From Phycomyces nitens (taxonomy: Eukaryota; Mucoromycota; Mucoromycetes; Mucorales; Phycomycetaceae): a stretch of 64,000 nucleotides of DNA. The notes beneath the pieces were generated by a model that made no database searches, was not told where the DNA came from, and saw only the letters and a program-made list of their open reading frames with translations. The stretch is from contig JAHRBC010000003.1 in NCBI GenBank assembly GCA_022702545.1, positions 2,294,001-2,358,000 of the forward strand, in the 5' to 3' direction. The translations under genes and the position numbers were made by a program. This document shows, piece after piece, positions 36,512 to 47,569 of the stretch. Each line of letters opens with the position of its first letter. The stretch's first letter is position 1.

Positions 36512-37743
36512 TTATTCATTTTTGAATACCCAGGCAGGCAAATTCAAAGTCAGGTGACTTGGGGCAGGAATCTCCTTGATCGTTTTTTGCTGTCTGGGCA
36601 TTCTTGTCTTTGTCTTTGTTGATGACCGTCTCAGGTCATCCTCTCTTGCAAGATGGTCAATGACCTCCAGAAGCCGGTTCAACTATATTAAATTTATCAG
36701 TCTTTTCTCATCAATCAGCACATCACTCTACAAAATATTAATTACCTCATCGCTTCTCCAACTGGGACGAGCAACACAGAGAACACGCATGCTAATACCA
36801 GGCGCAATGTCTTCCATGTCTGATTCACCATCAGACATCACATCCTTCTGGAGGACATGGAGATAGGCCATCTCATCAGGGTTTTCAGGCTTATGGCCCA
36901 TCTCCTCATCGATTGCCCTCCAGTGACGTTTGTAGGCCTCCACCCTGCGCAAGTGGATCTATAAAAATTTTCAGATTAAATTAAAAATATCAAATCGTCT
37001 TTATACTAACCTCGACAAGCCTGGTATTAGCCCGAACCTTTCTCTTCTTGGCAGAAGCTTGCTCTTCACTCATGTTTGAAGTGAGATGGTAGTACTTGTA
37101 ATTGTTTTTAATTTTTTGCACTACCATGCCAGGCCAAAAACCAGCAGCACGAGGCTGCGAGAGAATGTAGTCTCTCAAGTAGTTGATGACCCTGACATTG
37201 TCTGGGTGATTAATCTTCTTGTCCTTATTCCATTTCTGTTTGCCTTCATTCTTGGCAATCAGAGCAGGATCGTTAGACGTGAAGTTCTTCTTCCACATCT
37301 TCTCATTAATGAATTCCTAGATATAATTTATTAGAAAATATTTTTTAACAAAATAATAATAATATTCATACCAAGACAATCGCACTCATATCACTGGTAC
37401 CAAGTGAGCTGGAGGGGCCAACAGAAGGAGCCATTCCAACGGGACCAGCTTGGCCAAGAGGGAGCTGGCTCTGGACACCACTGGCATGGGCTTCCATGAA
37501 CGTACTCATGGTCTGGTTGGTCTTGCCAGCGATGTCATAAACCATTCCCATTCTGGACTTGAGGAACCTCAAGTCTTCAAGGACAGTGGCCATTTCTGTC
37601 TGTCCTTGACTACTTTCCTCACTGCGACTGGGGGCCCTTGGAAGGATTTCACGCTGGCTAATACGGCCAGCAGCAACACGGTGAATGGGAGCAGTTGGGT
37701 TTGCTCTGGCTTTGCGTCCTGAGTTTCTCTGATTTGAAGACAT
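36512..37743 (-). CDS. Conserved CACTA accessory gene, copy C
   Basis: The minus-strand exons are 37743-37372 (372 nt), 37316-37011 (306 nt), 36958-36746 (213 nt) and 36682-36512 (171 nt). All are phase 0 with GT-AG borders and fully open (353 residues). It begins MSSNQRNSGRKARANP, then a helical segment (MATVLEDLRFLKSRMGMVYDI). Exon 2 has FTSNDPALIAKNEG...KWNKDKKI and a Lys/Arg-rich helix (QASAKKRKVRANTRL). Exon 3 has MSDGESDME and RPSWRSDE at its end. Exon 4 ends PAWVFKNE. It is the same gene as in A, B and E by exon layout and motifs, though overall sequence is strongly diverged. Function is unknown. Confidence 0.8.
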
Positions 37744-39240
37744 TTTCTAAATATTTTTTTAAAATAAAATAAAATAATAAGCATAAATAAATCCATATAT
37801 ATTAACATATATTTCTTTGAATACATAAACATACATTATAATTTGCAGTATAAGGTATAGTGTCAAATAAGAACAATAGTATTATATATATATATAAAAG
37901 ACTGTATTTATATCTTTAAAAAATATATCTGGAGTACAGTAAAAAAAAAGAGTCTTGGGTACACAGTTTTCATAATCCCTTTATTCTCATAATTTATTAG
38001 GGCTTACTATAATCTAAAAATGCATATGGATTCTTTTTTCCCGATTTTCCCTTTTTCTCTCTCTTTTTACTTTTTGCTTCCTTTATACTCTCTGGTAAGT
38101 ACTTGAAAATTTTTCACGCAATTAAAGATAATCTTTAACATCTTTTCAATTATCTAAAAGGTGTCCTATAGTCACTTTTATTCAAGCTTGCACAAGAAAA
38201 AGGTAAATGGGCGCACTATTTTTTATTGCTGTTGCTAATCAGTAATCTTCATCTTGTAGATTCAAAACAACTCCTTTCAATCGCAATGGCCAAAGATGAC
38301 AATGATGAAGTCGAATGGACGGAATGTACTTGGTATGTTCGAATATTTTATCACTATTAATACTAATATATTCTGTCTTTACTATCAGCCTTTTTATCAA
38401 AGAAAATTGCCGCGTTTTAACAAAGACATGGAATATCCAACAAACCAGTTTGTCTTGGTAAGTAATCAGTCATTCCTATTGCTTTTCTAACAGAAAAATA
38501 TAGATATCTTTTCTATTACGCGTACACCTTTTTTGATTGTTATATCATTATCTATCTTGAGATACTGTTTGGTATACCTGAAAATTCGGTCTCAAAGTCT
38601 TAGTTGTCTACTCTGTTTGAGCAACTACTTTTCCAGTTATTCAAGATGATAGTCAATGAATCAGTCATTCTCTCTACCCGTGTTTCAAAAGGTAAAAAAA
38701 AATTAGTATCAATATAGCTATAGCCATGAATCTAGACCAAATTACTAGGCTGTATATTATGAGAAAAATATTTTATCAATAAAAATCTATTCGTAAACTA
38801 TTTTCCATGGCCTATTTATAAAGAAGTATAAAATAAACCCCCAATTGAAAGTGTTTAAAGTGTCAAACGGATTAAACAACCAATAAATATACGTCCTTTA
38901 GAAAATAGGTGAATAGTTTGCAGAAAATAGTCGAAAAGTTTGCATCTTGATCTATTAAAAAATAGATTTTTTTATTAATATTGAAAAAATAATTCATGTA
39001 ACGTTTGACTAAAAAGAAATAAGATAACACTTTCAGTTATAGTTCTGTACACTCTTGAGTTTAACAAGCCTACACGTCCAAAAGCAGAGCTTTATATCCA
39101 CCGAATTACTTCATTATCTTATATGTGTTGTTTTTTATATATGCAAGATAACATTTCAATTTAATTCTAGAATTTGTTTTTTATTTCACTCGGAATTTTA
39201 CATACTATCACATATGGGAATCGGGGGTATTTTTGCAGTG
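37744..39240 (+). ncRNA. C distal region with clear short-exon chain, then right TIR
   Basis: A pyrimidine-rich block (38025-38094, with ATG codons) ends at GTAAGT 38095. Then come exon-like blocks 38161-38202 (42 nt), 38260-38332 (73 nt) and 38389-38457 (69 nt), each with AG before and GTAA/GTATG after. The introns are 56-66 nt, with a last one of 36 nt ending at 38493. From ATG 38286 an open frame crosses two of these blocks (MAKDDNDEVEWTEC...) but stops at the next junction. So a short protein is possible but not supported. Bases 38500-39208 show nothing further until the 32-bp TIR. Confidence 0.4.
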
Positions 39241-39739
39241 CCTTGTATGGATATAGAAAAGAATATCTGGACAAATATAAAGTCATGATGAGTAAAAAAA
39301 TTTTTTAAAAGAGAATGATGCTTACCATGCCGAAAAGTAAAGGAAAGGAAAAGAAAAGAAAAGAACAAAGGTTGAAAGCAATAATCCAATAGAGATCAAT
39401 GGCGATATTGAGTGTCCCGAACGTGACGTGGAACTAATAAGCCCACTTAATAAAACGATTTGTATTTTTGAAACAGAGCCCAAATATTACAAATGGATTA
39501 GTCAGTGCAAGCAAATTAAATGGATTAGCCAGTTGAAGCAGATTACTAAGTATACCTGACAGCATAATGTAAGCAAAGATCAAAATACTATAAAACCTCT
39601 TTAGAAAGAAGTATACTTTTTAATTACTTTTAATTACTTTCTCATGTATGTATTATTTACGGAATATTTCAAAATCTATTGGAAAATAGATATTCATAAT
39701 CAACGAACCTCACACTTTAATATATTTTTCTAGTATTCA
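39241..39739 (-). ncRNA. A3 accessory promoter and first blocks of third-transcript chain
   Basis: Inverted equivalent of A1 4906-5400, resuming after C. It holds the pyrimidine-rich putative first exon (minus strand, ending at the CATG|GTAAGC donor near 39327) and the upstream region of the accessory gene. No protein start is clear. Confidence 0.35.
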
Positions 39740-40837
39740 ATGTCTCAATTTATATCATCAAGCTCTAAAAAGACCTACAAGTCGACTACCAAGAAGTCGA
39801 TTGGTAAGACTAGTGGCACTAGACCAGCAGGAACCGTGATGCAGACGATCCTTCCTGCTCCAAGCAACAACGCTGAACAGGACGGCACAGTGTTGTCAAA
39901 CCTGTCGGCTCTTCAGACAAGACTGAATGAGTCGCATGTCCTGTTGCAGCAGGTCCATCAAGGGATGGAATCCCTCAAGAACTCGAATGGCAACAGTAGC
40001 CAAGTTTCCCCCATCAAGCTCCACCACCACAGATGTATATGAAGTATCGACTTCCATCGGTCTCGGTAGGATATCTATATATAAATATTAATTTTATATT
40101 GATGAATTACTTACCCTATGTCATATAGCGCCTCATACGATCAGAGACAAGGAATGTCTTGGTGTTTACACCATTGACAATGAATGAGGGGGCACTCTCT
40201 TCATCCAACCGGCCTATTGCAGACAAGGTCCGGATGTATATCCATCAACAGCCCGAAGGACAGCCTCTTGCGTCTGCAGTCATAGAGGAAAAAACAAGAC
40301 GGCATATCTCGTACAAGCTAAACAGAGCTAACACCTCGCCAGAAAAGTTAGCTAAGCGAAACCAGTCTTCTCGTAGACGTACGAGAAAAACAAGAGTTAG
40401 TATAATATAATATTTGTTTTCATACTTCTAATACTTGATTTTGAAATAGGTCCTCGCCGCCTACAAGAGGCTGCATTTGGCAGACAGGGCGAACTTGGAG
40501 TCCAAGTATGGAGAGACAGTCGAGGATCTCTTAGACAAAGAGATGTTGTCTGACATTGAGTCTGATGATGAGCAACGGGAGTATACCGTTTATACTCCCA
40601 GTAACAGACATCCTTTGGTAAGATATTGTTCGGGCAAATTTGATGTGCTTCATATAATTAATTAATTTGATTATGATATAGGTCGAGGAGTACTTGGGCG
40701 AGTTGAAAGCCCAGAGGAGCAAGGAAAAGAAGATGAAGGTCATTGACTTTTCTTCTTGTCCTGTTGAAAGTAGACATATTGAATTGTCAAAAGAGCAGAA
40801 GGCGCGTGTTGCCAAGTGGATTGCAACACGGCAATAA
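39740..40837 (+). CDS. Conserved CACTA accessory gene, copy A3 (possible frameshift)
   Basis: The exons are 39740-40065, 40129-40395, 40450-40617 and 40682-40837. Exons 2-4 join in phase 0: basic RRRTRKTR, MLSDIESDDEQREY, and the 156-nt end KWIATRQ. As in A1, the C run in exon 1 (near 40008) has five bases, which breaks the frame that would splice into exon 2; A2 has six. Either the gene is shifted or exon 1 uses another donor. The N-terminal part is Ser/Lys rich with a Leu-patterned helix. It is convergent with the A3 transposase, 533 bp stop to stop. Confidence 0.65.
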
Positions 40838-41370
40838 AAATATTTGTATTTGGTTGTCTTGATATAATGGTCTTTATTGAATAAGTTGAAACAAGTTGTT
40901 GGGCTGGAAGATGATGGTGGTAGGATTGGCATTACTCGTTTTTGTATTGTTGAAGCATTAAAAAATAAAGAAAGACAAGATGGTGAGAAACAATATTATT
41001 TTTAATGGTTATTTTATTTTAGTCATAATTATTGCAAAACAAATATTTAATAGTAAAATAAAATATTTTCATCGGCTTTATAAACTTGGAATTTAAATGA
41101 AAATTTTTAGTATATTATGTAGTATAAACTTTAAAATATAGCTGATTATTGGGTATTAAATAAACAGCTACTTGGCTTATCGCATAATGAGCTGAAGAAA
41201 ATAAATATTTGTTTTGATATCTGTTTTAAAGAACATGAAACTTGTATATATCAATCTAATATTTTAATCAATCTTAAAAATGTATTGATAAAATAACAGA
41301 TGGTAAAGTAAAACAAGAAAAATAAGCATTACGTGGCTGATGTTTGTGGTCAAAAACGCAATTTTTTTTA
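40838..41370. other. AT-rich spacer between convergent genes of A3
   Basis: Third copy of the A-family spacer, nearly identical to 3277-3807. Noncoding; the 3' ends of both genes lie here. Confidence 0.6.
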
Positions 41371-44300
41371 TTAAGTGACGACTTTTCTAGGTAATGGAAT
41401 AATCAGGCGTTTTTGAGACCCTTGTTGGAGATTGTGAGTTGTCAATGCAAAGCAAGAATGCAGACGATGTACTGGAATAATACACTCAATGGTCTCCTCT
41501 AAAAACCCCTTTTCCCACAGCTCCAGACCTTGGTTGATCAACGGTTGATATCTGCCAGCATTATACGTCGGAAACCATTTGACGAAAGCAAAAGTAGAAA
41601 CTCTTTCGATTCCACCAATCTTGATAACATGAGTAAATAAATACTCAATCTGGCCGGGAAATGCAACGAATTCACTTGTCGAATTGTCCAGAAACAAGAC
41701 TTGTACAAAAGAACTGCGCTTTTTCTTTTCACCACTCCAATACTCTTGTCCTAGCAATGAAATCTTCTTCATCTTGCGAATCCGGTCATTGATATAGACA
41801 TGCCCTCCAAGTGGGATGCTATCCGTGGCACAGAAGGAAATCCCAGTGTCTTGGTAAGCCTTGTTATAGAATTCGACCAAGTACTTATAATGATTGCCAG
41901 TCATTATAGATAAAGGCGACAATTTCAATGGCAACGAGGTCAATGGCAGGGCTTCACTTCCAGTGACATTAAACCATGGATTGGTGGCAGCTTGGAGGAA
42001 CATGTTGAGATTGAATTGCATATATGGAGGGTGGCCGTACTCAGAGTTCACCAAGGATCTTACAGGCGTCGGTGCTATTTGAGCAACTTCTTGGAGAAAT
42101 TCTACCATGGGTGGTGAAAGTTTGGCAGAATAGAACTGAAGAAAGTTGCTGATGAATCCCTTTTCCAAGAAGACCTTCATGAAAGTGACCTCGAATCCAT
42201 TGCGGCGATTTGTCTTGATATTCTTGAGCTTGCCATTGTATCGTTCAAAGCTATACAACCAGAATGCATAGACAGGGCCAAAGTCAAGCATGGACTCACG
42301 TAAGTGCATATGCAGATGCATGTTTGGTGTGATGCTGACAGTTCCATACAAAATCTCGCACTTTTCACCAAAATTGCCAAGGAGCTGGTGTGCCTCGTCT
42401 ATACTCTGAGTCGTGACAGATGGTCCTGTCAATAGACGGCATGCATCAACGAATACTAGCCAGTTATTGTAGTCTGTTTCTGGCAAAGCATTCTCCAGGA
42501 CAACCAGCGAATACACAAGACACCACGATCGCCACTCGTCTGCCTTCATATATGGGAACCCAGAAGCAATTTTGTTGGACAATACAGCATATCCAGGAGG
42601 AACAAGAATGGAATCTGCCAGATGTTGCATGCGGGCAAGAGTGGTGCTGGGAAAATAACCGAGGTCTCTCCAAATGCTGATCATCCGTTTGGCTGTACCA
42701 AGAAACAAGTTGTGCATAGGATCTACGATCGTACACCGGACAGGATCAAAGTAGTGTAGGCGATGCAATTCAGAATATCGGGTACCATTGTTTTTCTCCA
42801 ACTCTGCCCGTTCGACGTCTGATTCTGCATTGAACCACATTTCGGCATGCACAGCATTGGCTGCCTTTTCTCTTGGTGTCCAATTCTCAACGTCAAACCC
42901 AGAGTAATCGATCTTGCTCGATCCATCGATCACCGAAAACTGACGTGCACACTTGTGACAAGCGTTGGTGCTTGCATGCCCTGTAAATCCCGCGGTTTTT
43001 CTTGCAGCTGGTATATCGCAGGCAACACACATGAGAGCAGCACGAACACGAACACCACCAGGGAACATGGCCGTCTTGATTGTCATTCCAGTGTAAAAGT
43101 CAACCAACTCGTCAACAAGAGGCTCAAGAAAGTTGTTCATCTGATCGGTCTTTGCTTCCTTTGGCCCTGGCATGACGCCAACAAGAATGATGTTTTCTGG
43201 CTTCATCCTTTCCTCTCTGGGCAAGTTATTAATCGACAGATATAAAGCACCACTGGCATGAGTGCGCCCATCGAATGGCTGAAACCAATCCACGTTCAAT
43301 GTCAACATGAGGGAATAGTCATCGTCAACAAATGGCATATCATTATCATCGAGCAACTCATTCCACATTGCACCATCATATATGTCAAGGAAGGTGTTCT
43401 CCACGGTCTCTCTTGATCTCCATTGGAACAGCTTGTCCTCAAATCCAGGCTTACAGAGATACTGTGTCAAAGTATTCTTGAGTGAGCTGTATGGGAATAC
43501 CATGAACGGGATTGGATCTCTGGCAGATGGATCGGTGAAAATTGGATTGTTGCAAATTTGGGTATGCGTGCTGGAGTATTTCTTGAAAGTGCATGTTGGC
43601 TGATGATTGTCTGGCGAGTAGATTGCAAAGCACTTGTTGCAAACGGTGTACTTTACAATGCCTTTGGTCATTACGTCAAATCCGGTCATTGCTTTCAAGG
43701 CATTGACAGTAAGTGGCAGGTCAGCATCCTTCTCAAAGGCAACAAGAAGATGGTGAAAGAATTTGAGCATGGCCGATCCTCCCGTTTGAACCAAGTAGAA
43801 TGCTTGGAAGATAACGCCAAAGATAGCCATGAACTGGCTGGTTTGGGACATGTTATGAATCTTCAAGGATCCAACTACAAAGGAAAGTATATGATAAATA
43901 ACTTGTATACAATTAAATATGTTTGTATTTTATGTATACATACTTGAAGCCATCATTTGTTCAAAACCATTGCCGCCATCAATCTCAGTCTCATCTTCAT
44001 CGCTAGATTCATCATTTGAATCGGAATCCTCATTGTCAGCTGCAATGAGTGATGACTCAACATCTGATTCCTCCTCAACGTCAAAAACATCGTCTTCTCT
44101 CAAGAAAGGTATCTGTTGTCCAGTAGTTTCGACTGACATGATAGAAAAGCTGTCTTCATCTATAATAAAATAAAAGTTAGTACCTGTAATTGATAACCAA
44201 AATATATCGCACTTACAATCAATAAACTCATTAGAAATATCAGGCATTATGATATCTGACTCTTCTTCAACTGTGCTTCTGACATTGGCTGTAATAATTA

Positions 44301-44505
44301 ACAACAAACATTATTAGATTATGAATAACGATATACAATTTCACTTACAATCATCTCTATCCTTGGGACCAATGCTTGACACATTATCAGAATTCTTATG
44401 GCGCATGAATGTCTGTGCATTCTGCAATATTCCATTGGCTGTATATTTGGTACAGGCCGAACATTTGCACAGGAGGTTGTATGTTTCGTTTTTAATGTTA
44501 TTCAT
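41371..44505 (-). CDS. Tnp2-like CACTA transposase, copy A3, apparently intact
   Basis: The exons are 44505-44349, 44288-44217, 44159-43944 and 43874-41371, phases 1-1-1, giving 982 residues with no stop. Exon 1 (ATG 44505) carries CKCSAC-x17-H. Exons 2 and 3 are acidic (EEESDVESSLIAADNEDSD). Exon 4 starts with the conserved N-terminal helices (FMAIFGVIFQAFYLVQTGGSA). It then carries the Cys pairs (CNKC...CTF), LTLNVDWFQPF, VMPGPKEAK, ACDIPAARK, NACHKC, DPMHNLFLGTAKRM and FERYNG. The C-terminal domain has GQIEYLFTH, FAFVKWF and IPLPRKVVT. It is the only intact A-family transposase here and could act in trans on A1 and A2. The nuclear cut-and-paste role is from family knowledge. Confidence 0.88.
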
Positions 44506-45108
44506 AATAAAGATTATATGAGCAAGAGGTATTATATTTGGCTCTTTTTTATATGAATCGTATTTCAGAGCGAGACGATATATATTATTAATCCTATTAT
44601 CAAACACACCATTTATTCATCATCGTCTTTTGATATCTGGGCTTTGAATCAATCTCCCTTAATATTTATAAGCATTACAAACCCAATCTCTTACATTCAA
44701 AAAAATTGGTGGATTACTAATGGTGCCGAAATTATTAATTATCCTTGAATATTATTTTTTTATTTTAAAATATTGGTCATTATTATTACGTACACATTGA
44801 TTCATCTTAAATATATTGAATGTTTTGTCTATACAATCAATAAAAAAGCAATAATCGTAAAAATCGATATAGTTTATAAAAATGAAAAAAAAATAATGCC
44901 AATTTAATTTATTTATTTTGCAAAGTCAATTAAAATGTGTGCTATTTTGCGTCAAATATGCGATTTAGAGCTCATATATGAAATAAAATGCAAAATTAGG
45001 TCTCATCATTAAAAAATTGTCAAAATGATGGAGTTAGAATTCATTTTTAAAAATTCGTAATAATTCAAAATCTCTAATTCTGGCTAATACAACCCTTCTT
45101 TTGCAGTG
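44506..45108. repeat. A3 transposase promoter and right TIR
   Basis: The 5' flank of the transposase gene, mostly AT-rich, ends with CCCTTCTTTTGCAGTG at 45108. Only the part up to about 44647 is also present at the start of A1. A2 lacks everything upstream of its exon 1 break. If A2 and A3 recombined, the crossover lies in or just before this segment. Confidence 0.65.
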
Positions 45109-45524
45109 GTTGTCATGTACAAAAACTCATGACAAGCAAAGTTTACTGTGATATACTTGAAGATAACCTGAAAGAAACTATAGATTTCTATGGTTTTGAT
45201 AAGCAAAATATCATTTTTCAGCATGATAATGACCCAAAACACACAGCCAAGACAACCAAACAGTACATCAATGATATGGAATTGCAAGTACTCTCTTGGC
45301 CAGCCCAATCCCCAGACCTGAACCCAATTGAGCATCTTTGGCATCATTTAAAGTTGCAACTTTCTTTATACTCTTTGAAGGCTAAAGGAGTACATGAACT
45401 TTGGGAAAGATGTGATAAAGAATGGAACAATATCATGCAGGATATTTGTAAAAAGTATATAGATACAATGCCAGCAAGAGTTGAAGCAGTAATTAAGGCA
45501 AAAGGCAAAAATACTAAATATTAA
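45109..45524 (+). pseudogene. Tc1/mariner transposase, 3' half
   Basis: It continues the gene broken at 8191: CHVQKLMTSKVYCDIL..., then IIFQHDNDPKHTAK with the second catalytic Asp and SPDLNPIEHLW with the Glu. There are exactly 34 residues between them (DD34E, the Tc1 class). It ends at TAA 45522-45524. The reading frame joins 8191 after removing one copy of GTT. The two halves are now 37 kb apart. Confidence 0.92.
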
Positions 45525-45729
45525 TAAAAGTGGCAAAAGGGTTCGCATGAAATAAAAATCTTTGTATTTATTTATCTCAATATGTTTTGAATCTGCGCTT
45601 ATAAAATTTATAATAAATATACACCTAAAAAATATCTTTCAGATACTTTTTGTTTTATGCTAATATGATGCATATTCATAGAGATATTATAAGAATAATA
45701 AATAATATATAAACATGCGAACCCTTTAT
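45525..45729. repeat. Tc1 3' end with internal inverted repeat
   Basis: AGTGGCAAAAGGGTTCGCAT (45530-45549) is answered by CATGCGAACCCTTTAT (45714-45729) in inverted orientation. After removing F the outer repeat continues as CCACCTACTG at 53124-53133, next to TATATA. The element end therefore reads CAGTAGGTGG on the minus strand beside a TA target. F interrupts this outer repeat; TAT 45727-45729 is its left duplication. Confidence 0.65.
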
Positions 45730-46170
45730 CACTATGGTGGAAAAAACGGTAGCTAACTACCGTTTTGGTAGCATTACTACCGTTTTTTCCCACCAAAAAA
45801 AACGGTAGTAAAGACTCTGTATAAGGCAATTTCGGTAGCTGTTACCGTTTTTTTAGTGCAAAAAAAAGGGTAGTTATGAGGCAGGAATAGGCACAGCTAC
45901 TGTTTTTTTATCCAACCAAAATCGTTTCTTTATATACTATAGCTTCTCTTTTATATTACTTTATACACTAGCACCCATTCTTTTTTTACTGCCATTTATT
46001 TGAAATAATGATTTATTTTTTATTATAATTTTGATTTATTTCAAATAATATTAAAATATATATAATAATAATATTGAAACATACCAAAAGCAAATACTAT
46101 TTAATATTATAAAACGTATATGGTACAAACCTTTTACTCAAGCTATACACGATGCCAACAACATGTTGTT
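45730..46170. repeat. F left subterminal repeats
   Basis: Within the first 200 bp the motif ACGGTAG or its complement CTACCGT recurs at least five times, partly as palindromes (CGGTAGCTAACTACCG-type near 45748). The rest to 46170 is AT-rich noncoding DNA. Confidence 0.65.
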
Positions 46171-46800
46171 ATGACTTGGATAGCCTTTGGTCTTCATCAA
46201 TTGCTATAAAAATATTGTGGTCAGAGAATGAAGCAATCAAATAAACCAAGCATATTGTTTTGGGTAGCATACCAGTATATATTGTGCTTGTTAATCAGCG
46301 TGCCAAGCATCTTGTTGTGGATCACTGTCATGACTTGGAAGACCTTTGGTCTTCATCAATTGCTATAAAGATATCGTGGTCAGAGAATGAAGCAATCAAA
46401 TAAACCGAGTCTATTATTTTGGATAGCATACCAGTATATATCGTGCTTATTAATCGGTGTGCCGAGCATCTTGTTGTGGATCATTTTCATGACTTGGATG
46501 GCCTTTGGTCTTCATCAATTGCTATAAAAATATTGTGGTCAGAGAATGAAGTAATCAAATAAACCGAGCCTATTATTTTGGATAGCATACCAGTATATGT
46601 TGTGCTTGTCAATCTGCGTGCCGAGCATCTTGTTGTGGATCACTGTCGTGACTTGGATGGTCTTTGGTCTTCATCAATTGCTATAAGAATATTGTGGTCA
46701 GAGAATGAAGCAATCAAATAAACCGAGCATATTGTTTTGGATGGCATACCAGTATATATTGTGCTTGTTAATCGGCGTGCCAAGCATCTCTTGAATTAAT
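46171..46800. repeat. 159-bp tandem repeat, four units, in F
   Basis: Units start near 46171, 46330, 46489 and 46648, a regular 159-bp period. Each contains CCTTTGGTCTTCATCAATTG, GTGGTCAGAGAATGAAG and a CATACCAGTATAT block. The units differ by scattered point changes. Part of one unit survives in F' (31745-31869). Confidence 0.85.
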
Positions 46801-47569
46801 GTCACTATATGAAGCGTACAGATGTAAATACTAGATACGGTAGAAGGAGAATAGAGAATGCGCAATATGATTAATTAAAGAGTATACACATATTATAATA
46901 TTCTTACCATAAAAAAGATATTGCTGTAAAGTCAACTCATAAGATTTAAAACTTATTCAAATATAATGGTAGTTGGCAGAATAAGTACATCATTAAGAAA
47001 ACAATATGTATATTCTACAGAGATTCCCAGGTGGGGAGGTGGGGAACGACAAACTTTGGCGTAATATAGCTATAAAAAATTTTCACCTTTTTTTAGTGCG
47101 TGAAAAAATATGAGATGAGTGTTTCATTCCTTGATTAAAGATAGCAGAGCTAAAGATGTGGTATACAAGATTCCAATCGGATGTTTATCCCATTGACAAC
47201 CTTACATAATGGAGGGTCATTTAGTTTTACTTCAAAGAAGTAGAGCAAAGCAAAGAAAAGAAATATAAACTAACCTCAGCGTAATACAGCTCTATAAAAA
47301 AAATTCATTTTTTTTTGGTGTTTGAAAACGGGCGAGATGTGTGTTTCATTCCTAGATTAAAAACAACAGAGCTGAAGATGTGGTATACAAAATTCCAATC
47401 GGGCATTTATTAAGGTGGCAATCTTACGTGATGGAGAGTTATTTGATTTTATTTCAAAGGAGAGGTCCAAAGCAATGATAAAACAGGTAAAGGAAAAGAG
47501 GAAAAGAAAAAGTGCGCTAAAACATATACTAAAAATATGAGAGAACCAATAAGAGCAGCCTAAAGAATA
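46801..47569. other. F noncoding region downstream of the accessory gene
   Basis: AT-rich sequence with two partly repeated blocks, each containing a CGTAATA(T/C)AGCT...TTTTTTT...GTTTCATTCCT(T/A)GATTAAA pattern (about 47058 and 47278). No open frame of note. It matches the inverted sequence 30987-31740 in F'. Confidence 0.5.

Larger units (their letters stand above)
33082..39240 (+). mobile_element. CACTA-type element C (6159 bp)
   Basis: It is bounded by a perfect 32-bp inverted repeat beginning CACTGCAAAAATACCCCCGA (33082-33113 and 39209-39240). It is flanked by CCT at 33079-33081 and 39241-39243. The empty site CCAGCAGCCCTTGTATGG is preserved in A2 at about 15651. It contains a transposase gene on plus and a convergent accessory gene on minus. 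The perfect TIRs suggest a recent insertion. Confidence 0.95.
31870..45108 (-). mobile_element. CACTA-type element A, copy A3, carrying C
   Basis: The accessory-side end CACTGCAAAAGAAGGG is at 31870 and the transposase-side end CCCTTCTTTTGCAGTG ends at 45108. C occupies 33082-39240 with a CCT duplication. Without C, A3 is about 7.08 kb and complete. The flanks do not match each other: ATA (31867-31869) on the left and GTT (45109-45111) on the right. GTT instead pairs with the flank of A2 at 8189. Confidence 0.9.
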
